Shown piece after piece: positions 52,496-62,621 of a stretch of DNA of 64,000 nt. Source of the stretch: Pirellula staleyi DSM 6068 (GTDB lineage: Bacteria > Planctomycetota > Planctomycetia > Pirellulales > Pirellulaceae); contig NC_013720.1 in the NCBI RefSeq assembly GCF_000025185.1, positions 2,728,001-2,792,000 of the forward strand. The letters are read 5' to 3'. The notes below the pieces were generated by a model, which worked only from the letters and a program-made list of their open reading frames with translations, made no database searches and had not been told where the DNA came from. Position 1 is the first letter of the stretch; every line of letters begins with the position of its first letter. The position numbers and the translations under genes were made by a program.

Positions 52496-54040
52496 CTAGA
52501 GGGAATATTGGAGTCCCAGGGTGATCCCCCATGCTTTTCGCTCGTCACGACCGCCAAAGTCGTTAGCAATGGTATTTTCGATAAGACCGATACCATAAAG
52601 CTCGAGCTGAGGCGTGAAAAAGAGGCTGGTTTTAATGAGGCCGCGACGATTCACTTCATCGTGCTGTGGCACGCCAATCTGCTCGGGGTGATACTCGCCA
52701 TAGTTGAGTGAGGTGGTGATTCGCTCACCTTCGTAGTCGAGATTCACGTAATAGCCGACACCTTCGATCGGATCGTAGAGCCCTTGGTTTAAGTCGCGAT
52801 AGTAGAGACTGCGCCCCCAGGTGATGTCGTTCGGAGCAAGTCCCGGTCGCCGGAGGCCATATTGGTCGTAGATCAATTCCGACGAGAGACGCCAGCGCCC
52901 CAGTTTCAGCATCATGTCGCCACCGACATGGTTGTTGTAGGTCTTTTGCCCTTCGCTGCCGATGCCGTCGTGCCATTTCACAGAAACACCGCAGGTGAAG
53001 TTCTCGCGGTCGATGCCACCTCGCGCGATGATGGCTTTCGTGCTATTGGTGTCGCGATCTTCGCTGCCGTTGACCAGCGCTGTCGTGAAGACCCAGCCTT
53101 CGGGGTCCCACTGGGTAAGAAGTCCCGTCTCGCGATTCAGCACCGCTTCGCTGCGGATGAAAGGTGAGTCGTCGAAGTTGTTGAAGAAGTTCTCGTAATA
53201 GAACTTGCCAAACGGAGTCACCATTTTGCCAATGGCAACATAAAAGTCTTCTTTGCGAGCACCCAGGTGCAGCTGGCTGATCGAAAGCGTTTCGTACTCG
53301 AAATTGGCTGCAAACGAAGCCCGCTCGGGAGTGTCGACCAGCACGTTTTGATCGAACGGCTGCGTGAGGAAAAGCTCGCCTCCGCCGATCACTTCCCAAG
53401 CGCCGCTGAGTTGATGGAATTCGCCAGCCAATACTCCTTCGACGCCGAAGGTTTCTTCCTGACCGGTAAATTCGATCCGCTGATCGTTGGTGTAATAGCT
53501 GCGTGCTTTCGCGCTCCAGTCATACCAGCAGTTGGTGGTTCCTGGCACCCACGGATGATTGGCGGTGAGGGCTGCATCGCCTGCGACTATTTCGCTCGCT
53601 GTCGGCTGTTCCGCTGGAACCTGGTATTCACTCGCTGGCGCGGGGAGACGCTCGGCTGCCCCCGGAGCAATCGTCGACGATTGCCAGTAAGCCACTGGTT
53701 CGTTAATAAACTGGCCCGAACCCCCGGTTGAGATCGGTGGCAGCTGCGCGGGGAGATTGTAGTTCGGTGGTGGTGCAGGTATCGGCGGCTGTTGCGCAGC
53801 CGGCGGTGGGACATAAATCGATTGATAGGGAGGCGGAGCAGCGGCAGGGCGTGGCTCGTAGATTGTTGGCGAGCTTGCAGGAGCAGCCACGCTCGGCTGT
53901 GGGTAGCCAGTGAAACCCGCAGACGGGTAGGGCTGCCCCGAGGCACTGGCGACGCATGCGAGCACGAGAAGCATGCCCACGCACACAGGCAGGAATTGCT
54001 CGAGAGGTCGACGTGTCGTTCGGCCGTAGAGCAGTGGCAT
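52496..54040 (-). CDS. Outer-membrane porin-like beta-barrel protein (BBP2-like)
   Basis: The 514-residue protein has a signal peptide (FLPVCVGMLLVLACVASASG) and a Pro/Ala-rich region (about 36-140) that may cross peptidoglycan. The C-terminal barrel (about 165-514) has alternating strands such as FYVAIGKMVTPFGKFYYENFF and ends LGLQYSL, the aromatic/hydrophobic end expected for outer-membrane assembly. It resembles planctomycete beta-barrel porin 2 proteins; transported solute is unknown. The ATG at 54040 gives a signal peptide; a longer frame upstream starts MVDNGHF. Confidence 0.7.
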   Translation of the reverse strand: MPLLYGRTTRRPLEQFLPVCVGMLLVLACVASASGQPYPSAGFTGYPQPSVAAPASSPTIYEPRPAAAPPPYQSIYVPPPAAQQPPIPAPPPNYNLPAQLPPISTGGSGQFINEPVAYWQSSTIAPGAAERLPAPASEYQVPAEQPTASEIVAGDAALTANHPWVPGTTNCWYDWSAKARSYYTNDQRIEFTGQEETFGVEGVLAGEFHQLSGAWEVIGGGELFLTQPFDQNVLVDTPERASFAANFEYETLSISQLHLGARKEDFYVAIGKMVTPFGKFYYENFFNNFDDSPFIRSEAVLNRETGLLTQWDPEGWVFTTALVNGSEDRDTNSTKAIIARGGIDRENFTCGVSVKWHDGIGSEGQKTYNNHVGGDMMLKLGRWRLSSELIYDQYGLRRPGLAPNDITWGRSLYYRDLNQGLYDPIEGVGYYVNLDYEGERITTSLNYGEYHPEQIGVPQHDEVNRRGLIKTSLFFTPQLELYGIGLIENTIANDFGGRDERKAWGITLGLQYSL

Positions 54041-54176
54041 AGGTTCGCCTACGAGGTAATAACTGGTGAAGTGCCCGTTATCAACCACTTCGGCATGCTA
54101 CGACCGTTAAATCCACTACGCTCGAGGCAATCGGCAAGGTCTCGCTGCTTTGCCTATCTTTCTGCTAGCAGGCTGC

Positions 54177-55949
54177 TTAGCTGGCAGCTGCTTCGGGGAG
54201 TTTGCTGGCCGAGAGGGTAGGACGCCAGTCGACGAGTTGCAGTTCGGCGGTCACGCGTCCCCGAAACTCGTTGATGACGGGGCGGTAGGCGATATCAAGC
54301 GGGCCAACTGCTTGTGCGAGTTCGTCGCACTGATCCCCCATGCCAAAACCAACACCTCGCATCGTAACGCCAGCTTGCTGCAACTTGATCGCAATGTGCC
54401 GTTCGCCTCCCCCGATGCGTTTAGGTGGTTCGACCAAAGTGACACCGCTGGCACAGAGCAGGGGACGCGGATTGCCACACCCAAATGGTTCCATCTGTTC
54501 GATCTGACGAATCGTGCTGACGTTGACTTCGCACAGCTGACTTTCGGCATCGATACGGAGTTCTCCCGTTCGTTCGCTCGGGCGAATCTGCGAGGCGGCG
54601 AATTCGCAGAACGCTTCGCGGAAGGCCTCGACTTTGGATTCTTCGATGCGAAGTCCTGCTGCTGCAGCGTGTCCACCGTAGCCCACGAGATGCTCGCCGG
54701 ACGCGGTGAGTGCTTCGTGGAGGTTGAAACCAGCCACGCTGCGAGCACTGCCAGTTCCTGGCTTGAGCCCAAGTTGATCGAGCGCAATCAGAACAACCGG
54801 ACGATTGAACTTCTCGGCGAGTCGACCAGCAACGAGACCGATGACACCAGCGTGCCAGCCACGACCAGCCAAGACAAGCGCGGGATCGTCGTCGGGATTG
54901 AACTGTTCTTTGGCTTGCTTGACCGCTGCGAGCTGAATGCTCCGTTCCAGGCTTTCGCGGCTGCTGTTGAGTTGGTGGATATATTCGGCGAGCGAAGCTG
55001 CGCGCGAGGCATTGTCGGTGGTGAGCAGTTCCACGGCCAGCTGCGCTTGTCCGAAACGTCCTGCTGCGTTCAGTCGCGGCGCGATTGTAAAGGCGATATC
55101 TTCGCTTGAGAGCGACTGTTTTTTCGTAAGTCCGGTGAGCTCGAGAAGTGCTCCGAGTCCTATCATTGGTTGCGATTTCAGGTAGGTCAGTCCGTGACGC
55201 ACCAAGATGCGATTCTCGTCGACCAGGGGGACCACATCGGCCACAGTGCCGATGGCCGCTAGTCCCATGGCACTCAGCAAATAGGTGCGCATGGCATCGG
55301 TCACCTTCTTCGACTGGCTCGCCTTCTGGCAAAGCGCCCAGGCAACTTTCAGAGCCACTCCAGCGCCACAGAGTCCGCCAAACGGATAGGCTGTTCCCGG
55401 CAGTCGTGGATGCACACAAACCGCTGCTTCCGGCAATTCGCTCGCAAATTCGTGATGATCGGTGACGATCAATTCGAGTCCCAGTTCCTTGGCCCGGCGG
55501 GCTTCGCTGAGACTGGCAATGCCGCAGTCGACCGATATGACGAGTTGGGCTCCCTTGGCAGCGAGCGACTCGAGGGCTGTGTTGCTGAGTCCGTAACCTT
55601 CCTCGAGACGGTTCGGAACGTAGTACGAAGCATCGGCGCGCAGCAGCTTCAAACAGCCCAGCAAAATCGATGTGCCGGTCATTCCGTCGGCATCGTAGTC
55701 GCCATAGACGACGATTTTTCTCTGGGCCTCGATGGCGGCAAACAGCCGCTCGGCTGCTTCGGTCGCGCCGGGAAGTAATTCTGGGTCGCGAAGGCCGCCG
55801 AACTTGGCGTCGAGAAACTCTTTGGCCGCGTCGGGCTGATAGATTCCACGAGCAACGAGCAGCTGAACAATAATGGGCGAGAGGCCAGTGGTGCGCTCGA
55901 GGTAAGCGATCCGGTCAGCATCGTGCGCGTGAATCCGCCAGCGGCGCAT
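54177..55949 (-). CDS. recJ: Single-stranded-DNA exonuclease RecJ
   Basis: The 590-residue protein is a complete RecJ, degrading single-stranded DNA 5' to 3' in recombination and mismatch repair. DHH-family motifs are present: DYDADG (84-89), ISVDCGI (138-144) and DHHE (164-167), with LCGAGVALK and GTVADVVPLVDENR following. The DHHA1 motif GYGGHAAAAGL is near 428 and the C-terminal OB region follows. The ATG opens MRRWRIH, a common RecJ start. It lies 241 bp from rpmG on the same strand, with a terminator hairpin between. Confidence 0.95.
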   Translation of the reverse strand: MRRWRIHAHDADRIAYLERTTGLSPIIVQLLVARGIYQPDAAKEFLDAKFGGLRDPELLPGATEAAERLFAAIEAQRKIVVYGDYDADGMTGTSILLGCLKLLRADASYYVPNRLEEGYGLSNTALESLAAKGAQLVISVDCGIASLSEARRAKELGLELIVTDHHEFASELPEAAVCVHPRLPGTAYPFGGLCGAGVALKVAWALCQKASQSKKVTDAMRTYLLSAMGLAAIGTVADVVPLVDENRILVRHGLTYLKSQPMIGLGALLELTGLTKKQSLSSEDIAFTIAPRLNAAGRFGQAQLAVELLTTDNASRAASLAEYIHQLNSSRESLERSIQLAAVKQAKEQFNPDDDPALVLAGRGWHAGVIGLVAGRLAEKFNRPVVLIALDQLGLKPGTGSARSVAGFNLHEALTASGEHLVGYGGHAAAAGLRIEESKVEAFREAFCEFAASQIRPSERTGELRIDAESQLCEVNVSTIRQIEQMEPFGCGNPRPLLCASGVTLVEPPKRIGGGERHIAIKLQQAGVTMRGVGFGMGDQCDELAQAVGPLDIAYRPVINEFRGRVTAELQLVDWRPTLSASKLPEAAAS

Positions 55950-56078
55950 GCGAGGGCTCCCTCCAAAGTTCGGACAAAGTTCGTCGCAGAGAAACCGTTA
56001 TGGTACGACGAACAGGATTGGCTGCAAGTTGGGCGAAGAGATCAGCACCAACGGCAATCGAGGCCTGTGAAAACGCAA

Positions 56079-56106
56079 GTGCCACCGAAAATGATTGCGG
56101 TGGCAC
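56079..56106 (-). terminator. 9-bp hairpin downstream of rpmG
   Basis: GTGCCACCG (56079-56087) and CGGTGGCAC (56098-56106) pair perfectly around a 10-nt loop, 84 bp after the rpmG stop and 130 bp before recJ. Minus-strand sequence after it is TTGCGTTTTC, a weak U-rich stretch. A terminator for rpmG is the simplest reading. Confidence 0.55.
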
Positions 56107-56189
56107 AAGGAATCGACGCCAGGAAGAGTCGCAGGGAGCAACTGGTCGCAGAGAGGCCAATGCCTTAGGGCGACCGAGGCTCGAATGCG

Positions 56190-56354
56190 TTACTTCTTCT
56201 TTTCAACGTGCAGCGTGTGCTTGCGGAGACGAGCGCAATATTTTTTGAGCTTCAGCTTTTCGCCACCTGGTTTGCGGCGGATTGCGTAGTTGAGATCGCC
56301 CGTTTCTTCGCACACCAGGAAGACGGTTTCAGCTTTCTTCTTGCTCTTGGCCAT
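56190..56354 (-). CDS. rpmG: Ribosomal protein L33
   Basis: The 54-residue basic protein (starts [14 protein letters not shown]) is L33 of the large ribosomal subunit: [35 protein letters not shown] and a Lys-rich end. In zinc-binding L33 the two motifs are CxxC pairs; here each has kept the first Cys only (C15 and C40, with Thr and Leu at the second positions), so zinc binding is unlikely. The gene is easy to miss because it is so short. No other ribosomal gene is adjacent. The ATG at 56354 is the only sensible start. Confidence 0.9.
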   Translation of the reverse strand: MAKSKKKAETVFLVCEETGDLNYAIRRKPGGEKLKLKKYCARLRKHTLHVEKKK

Positions 56355-56851
56355 GGCTCAAAGGCTCCACACTCTGGTGGGCACGATCGCTTGCGTCTAC
56401 CGCAAACACACTCGATGCCCGCTTGCAAAATTATGAGGTTAAATCGACCGACAACCCAGTTCACACCCACAGCTGGTCGGCGTGAATTGCGTCAGCACGA
56501 ACAGCTTCCGCAGCTGTCAGCCGAATCGTTCGTTCCTGGGATCGTTACGCACCCATAGCGATACACCGATCACCGGGTGGTAATCCAGTAGCATAACGAC
56601 TTACTAGCGCCAAAGAAAAGGGCTCCGGCCAGAATCAGCGGAAGTTCGTAATTCTCAATTGTCCACCGGGGACGCTAGCACCCCTCAGGACCCTATTTAA
56701 GTGCTTTTGCAGGAAATGCTTACGGCGCTCGTGGCACCGCTAATCCTGTTTTGACTGCCTTGTGTTTCCGGTTCCTTGCCCTAAGATGAGGTCTGTTCTT
56801 TGGGCTGCCACCACGACCGGAAGCCGGCCAAACACCGGCCCAATGCTGCCG
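56355..56851. other. Divergent rpmG/purF region
   Basis: About 500 bp separates rpmG (minus) and purF (plus). A perfect 6-bp hairpin ACAGCT/AGCTGT with 5-nt loop is at 56501-56517. A CATAAT hexamer about 80 bp before rpmG on the minus strand could be a -10, but no matching -35 was found. In-frame ATGs at 56786 and 56843 precede the chosen purF start. No tRNA or purine-riboswitch core was recognised. Confidence 0.45.
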
Positions 56852-58450
56852 ATGGCTGAAATTCACCACGAGTGCGGCATCGCTGCCGTCTACCAACTCC
56901 CGGGCGATGTTCATCCGCTTTGCCCGGAGGGTTTGCCTGAACAGGCTTCACGCTTGTTGCCTCGCATGCTTCTCGATATTCAAAATCGGGGCCAGCTTGC
57001 TGCTGGAATGACCGCCTATCACCCTGGGCGCGATCAGATCCTCGATACGCATAAAGAAATCGGCACCGTAAGCGAAGTCTTTCGGCTCTCGCACAAAGGC
57101 AAAGCCGAAAGCTTGATGCAGCGCTACAGCGGTGTCGCTGCGATTGGTCACGTCCGCTACGCCACGTGCGGCGCCGAAGATCGCAACTATGCCCAGCCCT
57201 ACGAGCGGCATCACCTCGAAAAACGCAAGTGGTTTGCTTTCGCCTTCAACGGCCAGTTAGCCAACTACGCAGCGCTCAAAGAAAAACTGCTGAGTGAAGC
57301 CGAGTATCACCTCGCTCGCGAGAACGATACTGAAATCATCATGCACGAGATCAGCCGCGAGCTTTCCGGCGATCGCCGACCTCGTTTGGTCGACGTCATG
57401 AAGGCCGTTTGTCAGCGTTTTGATGGCGCCTACAGCTTGGTGCTCCTGAACGCCCAAGGGGACATGCTCGTGGCTCGCGATCCGCTGGGGATCAAGCCAC
57501 TTTGCTATGCTCTCGAAGGGACACTGTTTGCCGCTGCCAGCGAGTCGGTTCCGCTGCTGAATCTTGGTTTCCAGCCCGAGAGCATTAAATCGCTCCCACC
57601 GGGCCACGCCATCACGATCACTGGCGGAAAGTTTGCGATCGAAAAGTTCGCCGATTCGCCCCGCAGCGCTCACTGCTTCTTCGAGTGGGTCTACTTCGCG
57701 AACGTCGCCAGCACGCTGGATGACCGGAGCGTTTATCTCTCGCGTACGACCCTTGGGGAAGAACTCGCGCGGCTGGAACTTGCCGACGGAGGTGTTCCGC
57801 TCGACGAAAACACGATTGTGGTCCCTGTTCCCGACACCAGCAAAGCGGCGGCCGATGCCATGGCTCACCGCCTGCGAGTCCCCTCGCGAGAAGGTTTGAT
57901 TCGCAACCGCTATAGCGGCCGCACCTTCATCGAAGGTAGTGGCAATCGCAAGAACAAGGCCGAAAGCAAGTACACTCCGCTCCGCGAAGTGCTGGGTGGC
58001 AAACGGGTGTTTCTTGTCGAAGATTCGATCGTTCGCAGCACCACCATGCGCGTGCTGTTAAATCGCATTCGCACCCTGGGTGGCGCGAAAGAGATTCACG
58101 TGCGGGTCGCATGTCCCCCCATTATTGCTCCTTGCTTTTATGGGATCGACATGTCGACGGTCGACGAACTGTTTGCGCCCAAGCTGATGCGCGGCCGACC
58201 ACTAAACGACGAAGTGCAGGCCGAAATGGCTGCTTCGCTCGGCGCTGATTCGCTCCGTTATCTACCCATCGAATCGATCTCGCGAGCCATTCGACTCGAG
58301 CCCAATAAGCTCTGCCAAGCCTGCATCACGGGACAATATCCCACCGATCATGGCCAGCAGCTGTATCAAATTGCCCTCGAGAACGTTGGCAAGGGCGATA
58401 GTGCCAGCCGCACCTACGAAGTGCAGCACACGCTGACATTCGCCCAGTAA
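56852..58450 (+). CDS. purF: Amidophosphoribosyltransferase
   Basis: The 532-residue enzyme makes 5-phosphoribosylamine from PRPP and glutamine, the first step of purine synthesis. The glutaminase nucleophile is C8 in [12 protein letters not shown], so a seven-residue propeptide must be removed, as in Bacillus subtilis. The PRPP motif [10 protein letters not shown] is near 389-398. Cysteines C275, C428, C488 and C491 (LCQAC) match the four [4Fe-4S] ligands of the Bacillus-type enzyme. ATG 56852 was preferred; 56843 gives MLP in front. It is followed by the fusion gene and then purM. Confidence 0.94.
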   Translation: MAEIHHECGIAAVYQLPGDVHPLCPEGLPEQASRLLPRMLLDIQNRGQLAAGMTAYHPGRDQILDTHKEIGTVSEVFRLSHKGKAESLMQRYSGVAAIGHVRYATCGAEDRNYAQPYERHHLEKRKWFAFAFNGQLANYAALKEKLLSEAEYHLARENDTEIIMHEISRELSGDRRPRLVDVMKAVCQRFDGAYSLVLLNAQGDMLVARDPLGIKPLCYALEGTLFAAASESVPLLNLGFQPESIKSLPPGHAITITGGKFAIEKFADSPRSAHCFFEWVYFANVASTLDDRSVYLSRTTLGEELARLELADGGVPLDENTIVVPVPDTSKAAADAMAHRLRVPSREGLIRNRYSGRTFIEGSGNRKNKAESKYTPLREVLGGKRVFLVEDSIVRSTTMRVLLNRIRTLGGAKEIHVRVACPPIIAPCFYGIDMSTVDELFAPKLMRGRPLNDEVQAEMAASLGADSLRYLPIESISRAIRLEPNKLCQACITGQYPTDHGQQLYQIALENVGKGDSASRTYEVQHTLTFAQ

Positions 58451-58507
58451 CCGACTTCACAGCAACGTCTCTGTGTGGCGTTTTGATTTCGCAGGGCCAT
58501 TTCTCAA

Positions 58508-58533
58508 GAGCAGAAGCATTCTGGCTTCTGCTC
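58508..58533 (+). terminator. 10-bp perfect hairpin after purF, no U-tract
   Basis: GAGCAGAAGC (58508-58517) and GCTTCTGCTC (58524-58533) pair perfectly around ATTCTG, 58 bp past the purF stop. Plus-strand sequence after it is TCGGCTGGG, so there is no U-tract. A terminator or processing hairpin for purF is likely. Confidence 0.6.
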
Positions 58534-58663
58534 TCGGCTGGGTGGCGGGGTTTCTATCGGCGGCGATCCTTCCGCCCCTTCTTTTGTTTGACATCGCGCA
58601 CATTCTCTGCGATACCGTCACACATCCGTGACGTACGCTCTCTCCTGCCAGAAGAATGCTGCC

Positions 58664-61204
58664 ATGTCGCTCCAGCTTGCGATTCGATTGTCGCTCGTCG
58701 CTATTGTCTCAGGGACACTCGCTTGCGCGACCAATCTCTCCGCCGAGGATCAAGCCCCACGCTACGAGTCGAAAGGCTTTCTCGAGTTCCCCAAAGAGGT
58801 CGAGCTAGGCGAAGTTTCTGCTGTCGCCGTGGCTCCCACCGGCGAGATTGTCGTCCTCCATCGCGGTGAAGAACCGATCGCTGTGTTCGATGCTGCGGGG
58901 AAGTACAAGACCAGCTACGGCCGGGGAATGTTCAAAGTCCCTCACGGCCTTCGCTTCGATAAGCAAGGGAATCTTTGGACCACCGACAATGGCAACCATG
59001 TCCTCCGGCGTTTCAACAGCGAGGGTGTGCAAACCAAAACCATTGGTGAAGAGAACAAGCCCGGAAACGGCAATCTTCAGTTTCGATCTCCCGACGATCT
59101 TGTGTTTGGGAGCGATGGATCGATCTACGTCGCCGACGCCGGAAATGGCCGAGTTGTGAAGCTCTCCGCCGAGGGAGATTTTGTCTTTGCGTTCGGCAAA
59201 AAGGGGAAGAAAGAAGGGGAGTTTGCCACTGCGCATGGCATTGCGATCGATAGCGAGGATCGCATCTATATTGCCGACCGGGGCAACAAGCGGGTGCAGC
59301 AGTTTTCGAGCGATGGAAAGTACCTGGCTTCGTTTGATGTCTTCGCCGGTAATCCGTTCGGTCTCTTGGTGGTCGGCAGCGAGCTACTTGTGACCGAAGG
59401 GGATCAAAACAAACTCTTCCACCTCTCGCTCGATGGCAAACTCGTTCACACCTGGCCCCAATCGATCGACCTGCAGTTGCCCCATCTGATGTCGGTCGCC
59501 AGCGACGGGACACTCTACGTCGCCGAAGTAAAAGGTAAGCGTGTGCAGAAGTTCTCGCCCCGAACTTCGCCCACAGGAGCCCAGGCAACTGCGTGCGACG
59601 ACGTAGCCGCTCCCCAGCTACTCCCGATGAACCTCACTCGTCGCGTGGCTGATGAAGCGGGCAACTTCAAGCGTGTAACGACCCAAGAGAAGTGGGATTT
59701 TTCGAAGACCGCGTTCATCGTTTGCGATGTCTGGGACTCGCATCACAGCTTGAATGCCGTGCGCCGCGAAACGCAGCTACTCCTGCGCATGAACGAGGTC
59801 CTCAAGGTGGCTCGCGATCGTGGGGCGATGATCATTCATGCTCCCAGCGATTGCATGAAGTCCTACGAAGGACATCCTGGCCGCGCGATCGCCAAAAACG
59901 CCCCCAAAGCTTCGAATTTGCCGACCGATATCGGCATCTGGTGCAAGCAGATTCCTACAGAAGAAGCTGGCAAGTATCCGATCGATCAATCCGACGGGGG
60001 GGAGGACGACGACAAAGCCGAGCATGCGATTTGGCTGAAGCGACTAGGAGAAATTGGCCGACAGCCGCGCTCTCCTTGGCTCAAGCAAGCTGCCGGGATC
60101 GAGATCGTCGATGGTGATCCGATCAGCGACAACGGAATCGAGATTTGGAATCTGCTGGAGGATCGCAAAATCGAGAACATTGTTCTTCTCGGTGTCCATA
60201 CGAACATGTGCGTGCTGGGGCGTCCGTTTGGGCTTCGGCAGCTCAGTAAGAACGGCAAACATGTGGTGCTGATGCGCGACATGACCGACACGATGTACAA
60301 CCCGGCCAGCCCTCCCTATGTCAGCCATTTCTGCGGCACGGAGCTGATTGTCGAGCACATCGAAAAGTATGTCTGCCCAACGATCACCAGCGTCGATCTT
60401 CTGGGGGGGGAGCCGTTTCACTTTCCTGAAGATCGTCGCCACGTCCTCATGCTGATTGGAGACGACGAGTACAAAACCGAACTCACATTGCCCGAGTTTG
60501 CTGAAAAGGAACTCGTGCCGCTGGGATTTACCGTGACCATCATTCACGCCGATCCAAAAGACCGGAACGATTTCCCAGGACTCGTCGACGCGTTGCCGAA
60601 AGCCGATCTCTTGATCGTGAGCGCTCGCCGCCGCACTCCTAAGAAGGAGCAGCTCGACGCAATTCGGCGGCATATCGCCGAAGGGAAACCGGTGATTGGT
60701 ATCCGAACCGCTAGTCACGCCTTCAGCTTGCGGGCCGGGAGCGACACATCGAAATTGGCTGAGCAGGGGCTCGATAGCTGGCTCGACTACGACGCTGCGA
60801 TTCACGGTGGCAACTACCAAGGGCATCACGGCGTCGGGCCGACGACCGCGATTACCGTGGCCGAGGGAGCCCAAAACCATCCGATCCTGCGAGGTGTTGA
60901 TGTAGCAAACCTCCAGGGAAAAGGCTCGCTCTATCGTACATCGCCACTGGCTATCGACACGGTGCCACTCCTCATCGGCACCATTTCCGAGACAGCCCCC
61001 GAACCGATTGCTTGGACAAACAGAGCCAAACCCACCACAGAAAATGGGCCGCGAGCGCGGGTTTTTTACACCTCGCTGGGGCATGTTGACGACTTTGCCC
61101 AGCCCGCGTTTCGAAAACTGCTGCTAGGCGGAATCTTTTGGACGCTCGAGCCGCAGTATGCCGATCCGAGCACGATCGATCGGTTCCTGCCGGTCGCAAA
61201 ATAA
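58664..61204 (+). CDS. Three-domain fusion: NHL propeller, isochorismatase-like, ThuA-like
   Basis: The 846-residue protein has a signal peptide (IRLSLVAIVSGTLACATNLSA). NHL blades occupy about 40-320 (GLRFDKQGNLWTTDNGNHVL, AGNGRVVKLS, RGNKRVQQFS). An isochorismatase-like cysteine-hydrolase domain (about 345-560) has Asp candidates D355/D358 in VCDVWDSHH and the Cys motif GVHTNMCVLG (C516). A ThuA/GATase-like domain (about 590-840) starts VLMLIGDDEY and has GKPVIGIRTASHAF, HGGNYQGHHG and FYTSLGHVDDF. Isochorismatase-like enzymes cleave amides or esters, and ThuA domains are linked to sugar metabolism; what the joined protein does is unknown. ATG 58664 gives the signal peptide; GTG 58628 is longer. 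Confidence 0.8.
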   Translation: MSLQLAIRLSLVAIVSGTLACATNLSAEDQAPRYESKGFLEFPKEVELGEVSAVAVAPTGEIVVLHRGEEPIAVFDAAGKYKTSYGRGMFKVPHGLRFDKQGNLWTTDNGNHVLRRFNSEGVQTKTIGEENKPGNGNLQFRSPDDLVFGSDGSIYVADAGNGRVVKLSAEGDFVFAFGKKGKKEGEFATAHGIAIDSEDRIYIADRGNKRVQQFSSDGKYLASFDVFAGNPFGLLVVGSELLVTEGDQNKLFHLSLDGKLVHTWPQSIDLQLPHLMSVASDGTLYVAEVKGKRVQKFSPRTSPTGAQATACDDVAAPQLLPMNLTRRVADEAGNFKRVTTQEKWDFSKTAFIVCDVWDSHHSLNAVRRETQLLLRMNEVLKVARDRGAMIIHAPSDCMKSYEGHPGRAIAKNAPKASNLPTDIGIWCKQIPTEEAGKYPIDQSDGGEDDDKAEHAIWLKRLGEIGRQPRSPWLKQAAGIEIVDGDPISDNGIEIWNLLEDRKIENIVLLGVHTNMCVLGRPFGLRQLSKNGKHVVLMRDMTDTMYNPASPPYVSHFCGTELIVEHIEKYVCPTITSVDLLGGEPFHFPEDRRHVLMLIGDDEYKTELTLPEFAEKELVPLGFTVTIIHADPKDRNDFPGLVDALPKADLLIVSARRRTPKKEQLDAIRRHIAEGKPVIGIRTASHAFSLRAGSDTSKLAEQGLDSWLDYDAAIHGGNYQGHHGVGPTTAITVAEGAQNHPILRGVDVANLQGKGSLYRTSPLAIDTVPLLIGTISETAPEPIAWTNRAKPTTENGPRARVFYTSLGHVDDFAQPAFRKLLLGGIFWTLEPQYADPSTIDRFLPVAK

Positions 61205-61345
61205 GCCTGCTGCGGCACTTCCGCACAAATGCCACGATGGGCACGCTTTGGCCGCGTTGACAACCGCGCCGCTTGCCCGGAGAATCGTGGCTCTTTCTTA
61301 GCAATCCTTGCCGCTGGCCACCGGAAAACGAGACACGTTCGGGAC

Positions 61346-62407
61346 ATGGGAAAAGTCACCTACAAAGATGCTGGTGTCGACCTCGAAGTGTACGACGAGG
61401 CCATGTCGCGACTCCCTCGGCTGATGCACCGGACGTTTTCGCCCCGTGTTATCAAGCTTGATGGTGGTTTTGCTGGGCTTTATCAGCTCGATTTCGCCAG
61501 CCGACTCTTCCGCCGTAACTACCAAGACCCGGTGCTGGTCAGCTGCACCGACGGCGTCGGAACCAAGCTCAAAGTGGCGATGCTTACCGACGTTCACAAC
61601 ACGGTTGGCATCGATCTGGTGGCAATGAGCGTGAACGACGCCATTTGCTGTGGCGCCGAACCACTGATGTTCCTCGATTACGTCGCGATGTCGCACGACG
61701 ACCCGCACCGCCTCGAGCAGATTGTGCAAGGGATCAGCGACGGTTGCGTCGAGGCCGACTGTGCCCTGCTGGGGGGTGAAACGGCGATCATGCCCGACAT
61801 CTACTCGCGTGGCGACTACGATCTGGCTGGTTTTTGCGTTGGGGTGGTCGATCGTAAGCACTTGATCGACGGGTCACACATTGCCCCGGGCGACATGGTG
61901 CTTGGTGTCGCCTCCAGCGGATTTCATAGCAACGGCTACAGCCTTGTTCGCAAAGTTGTGTTCGACATGGCCGGGCTGGGGGTCGATGACCACGTTCCAC
62001 AGCTGAATCAAACCGTTGGCCAAGCACTACTTACGCCGACAGTGATCTACGCCAAACCCGTTCGCAAAATCCTGGCCTACTATCGTGGGCGCAACGTTTT
62101 GCACGGCATCGCCCATATCACAGGTGGTGGTTTAGCCGACAATCTCGAACGCATTCTTCCCGAGGGTTCTCGCGTCGAGATCGACCCCACAAGTTGGACC
62201 ATTCCACCCATTTTCACCTGGCTGCAAGGTCTTGGTGGCATTGAAGATGCCGAGATGGCCAAGGTCTTTAACATGGGGATCGGGCTCGTCCTGGTTTTCA
62301 ATCCTCGCTACGAAAACGCGATCCGCCGCCAACTCGAAGATCACAACCTCTCCAGTTGGAAGATTGGTGAAGTGGTTGCCGGTGAAAAAGCGGTGGTGAT
62401 GAAGTAG
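61346..62407 (+). CDS. purM: Phosphoribosylformylglycinamidine cyclo-ligase
   Basis: The 353-residue enzyme closes the imidazole ring in purine synthesis (FGAM to AIR, with ATP). PurM motifs are all present: YKDAGVDLE at the start, TDGVGTKL (68-75), [43 protein letters not shown] and [13 protein letters not shown]. The ATG at 61346 ([10 protein letters not shown]) is the family start, although the frame is open 39 codons upstream. It lies on the purF strand, with the NHL/isochorismatase/ThuA fusion between them. A small stem CGGCC/GGCCG follows the stop (62414-62431). Confidence 0.95.
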   Translation: MGKVTYKDAGVDLEVYDEAMSRLPRLMHRTFSPRVIKLDGGFAGLYQLDFASRLFRRNYQDPVLVSCTDGVGTKLKVAMLTDVHNTVGIDLVAMSVNDAICCGAEPLMFLDYVAMSHDDPHRLEQIVQGISDGCVEADCALLGGETAIMPDIYSRGDYDLAGFCVGVVDRKHLIDGSHIAPGDMVLGVASSGFHSNGYSLVRKVVFDMAGLGVDDHVPQLNQTVGQALLTPTVIYAKPVRKILAYYRGRNVLHGIAHITGGGLADNLERILPEGSRVEIDPTSWTIPPIFTWLQGLGGIEDAEMAKVFNMGIGLVLVFNPRYENAIRRQLEDHNLSSWKIGEVVAGEKAVVMK

Positions 62408-62621
62408 TCGGCTCGGCCAAAGGCATGGCCGGAATCAAGACAGGCAACTGGTCGGGCACCCATCGGTGCTGCTTGATTGCTGCTGTTGCTATCTTGCAAA
62501 CCTTTGAAATTGCAAAGCCCTCGCCGTTTTTTCGCTAGTTTCGCCTCGACAATTTCTGCGTTCGCGACGTAGGATGCACCATACCTGGAATGTGTAACGG
62601 CTATGGCTTAGGTGCAGATTG

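Noticed and set aside
60044-61084. 346-aa minus-strand frame over the fusion gene
   Set aside because: Antisense of well-conserved isochorismatase/ThuA-like coding sequence.
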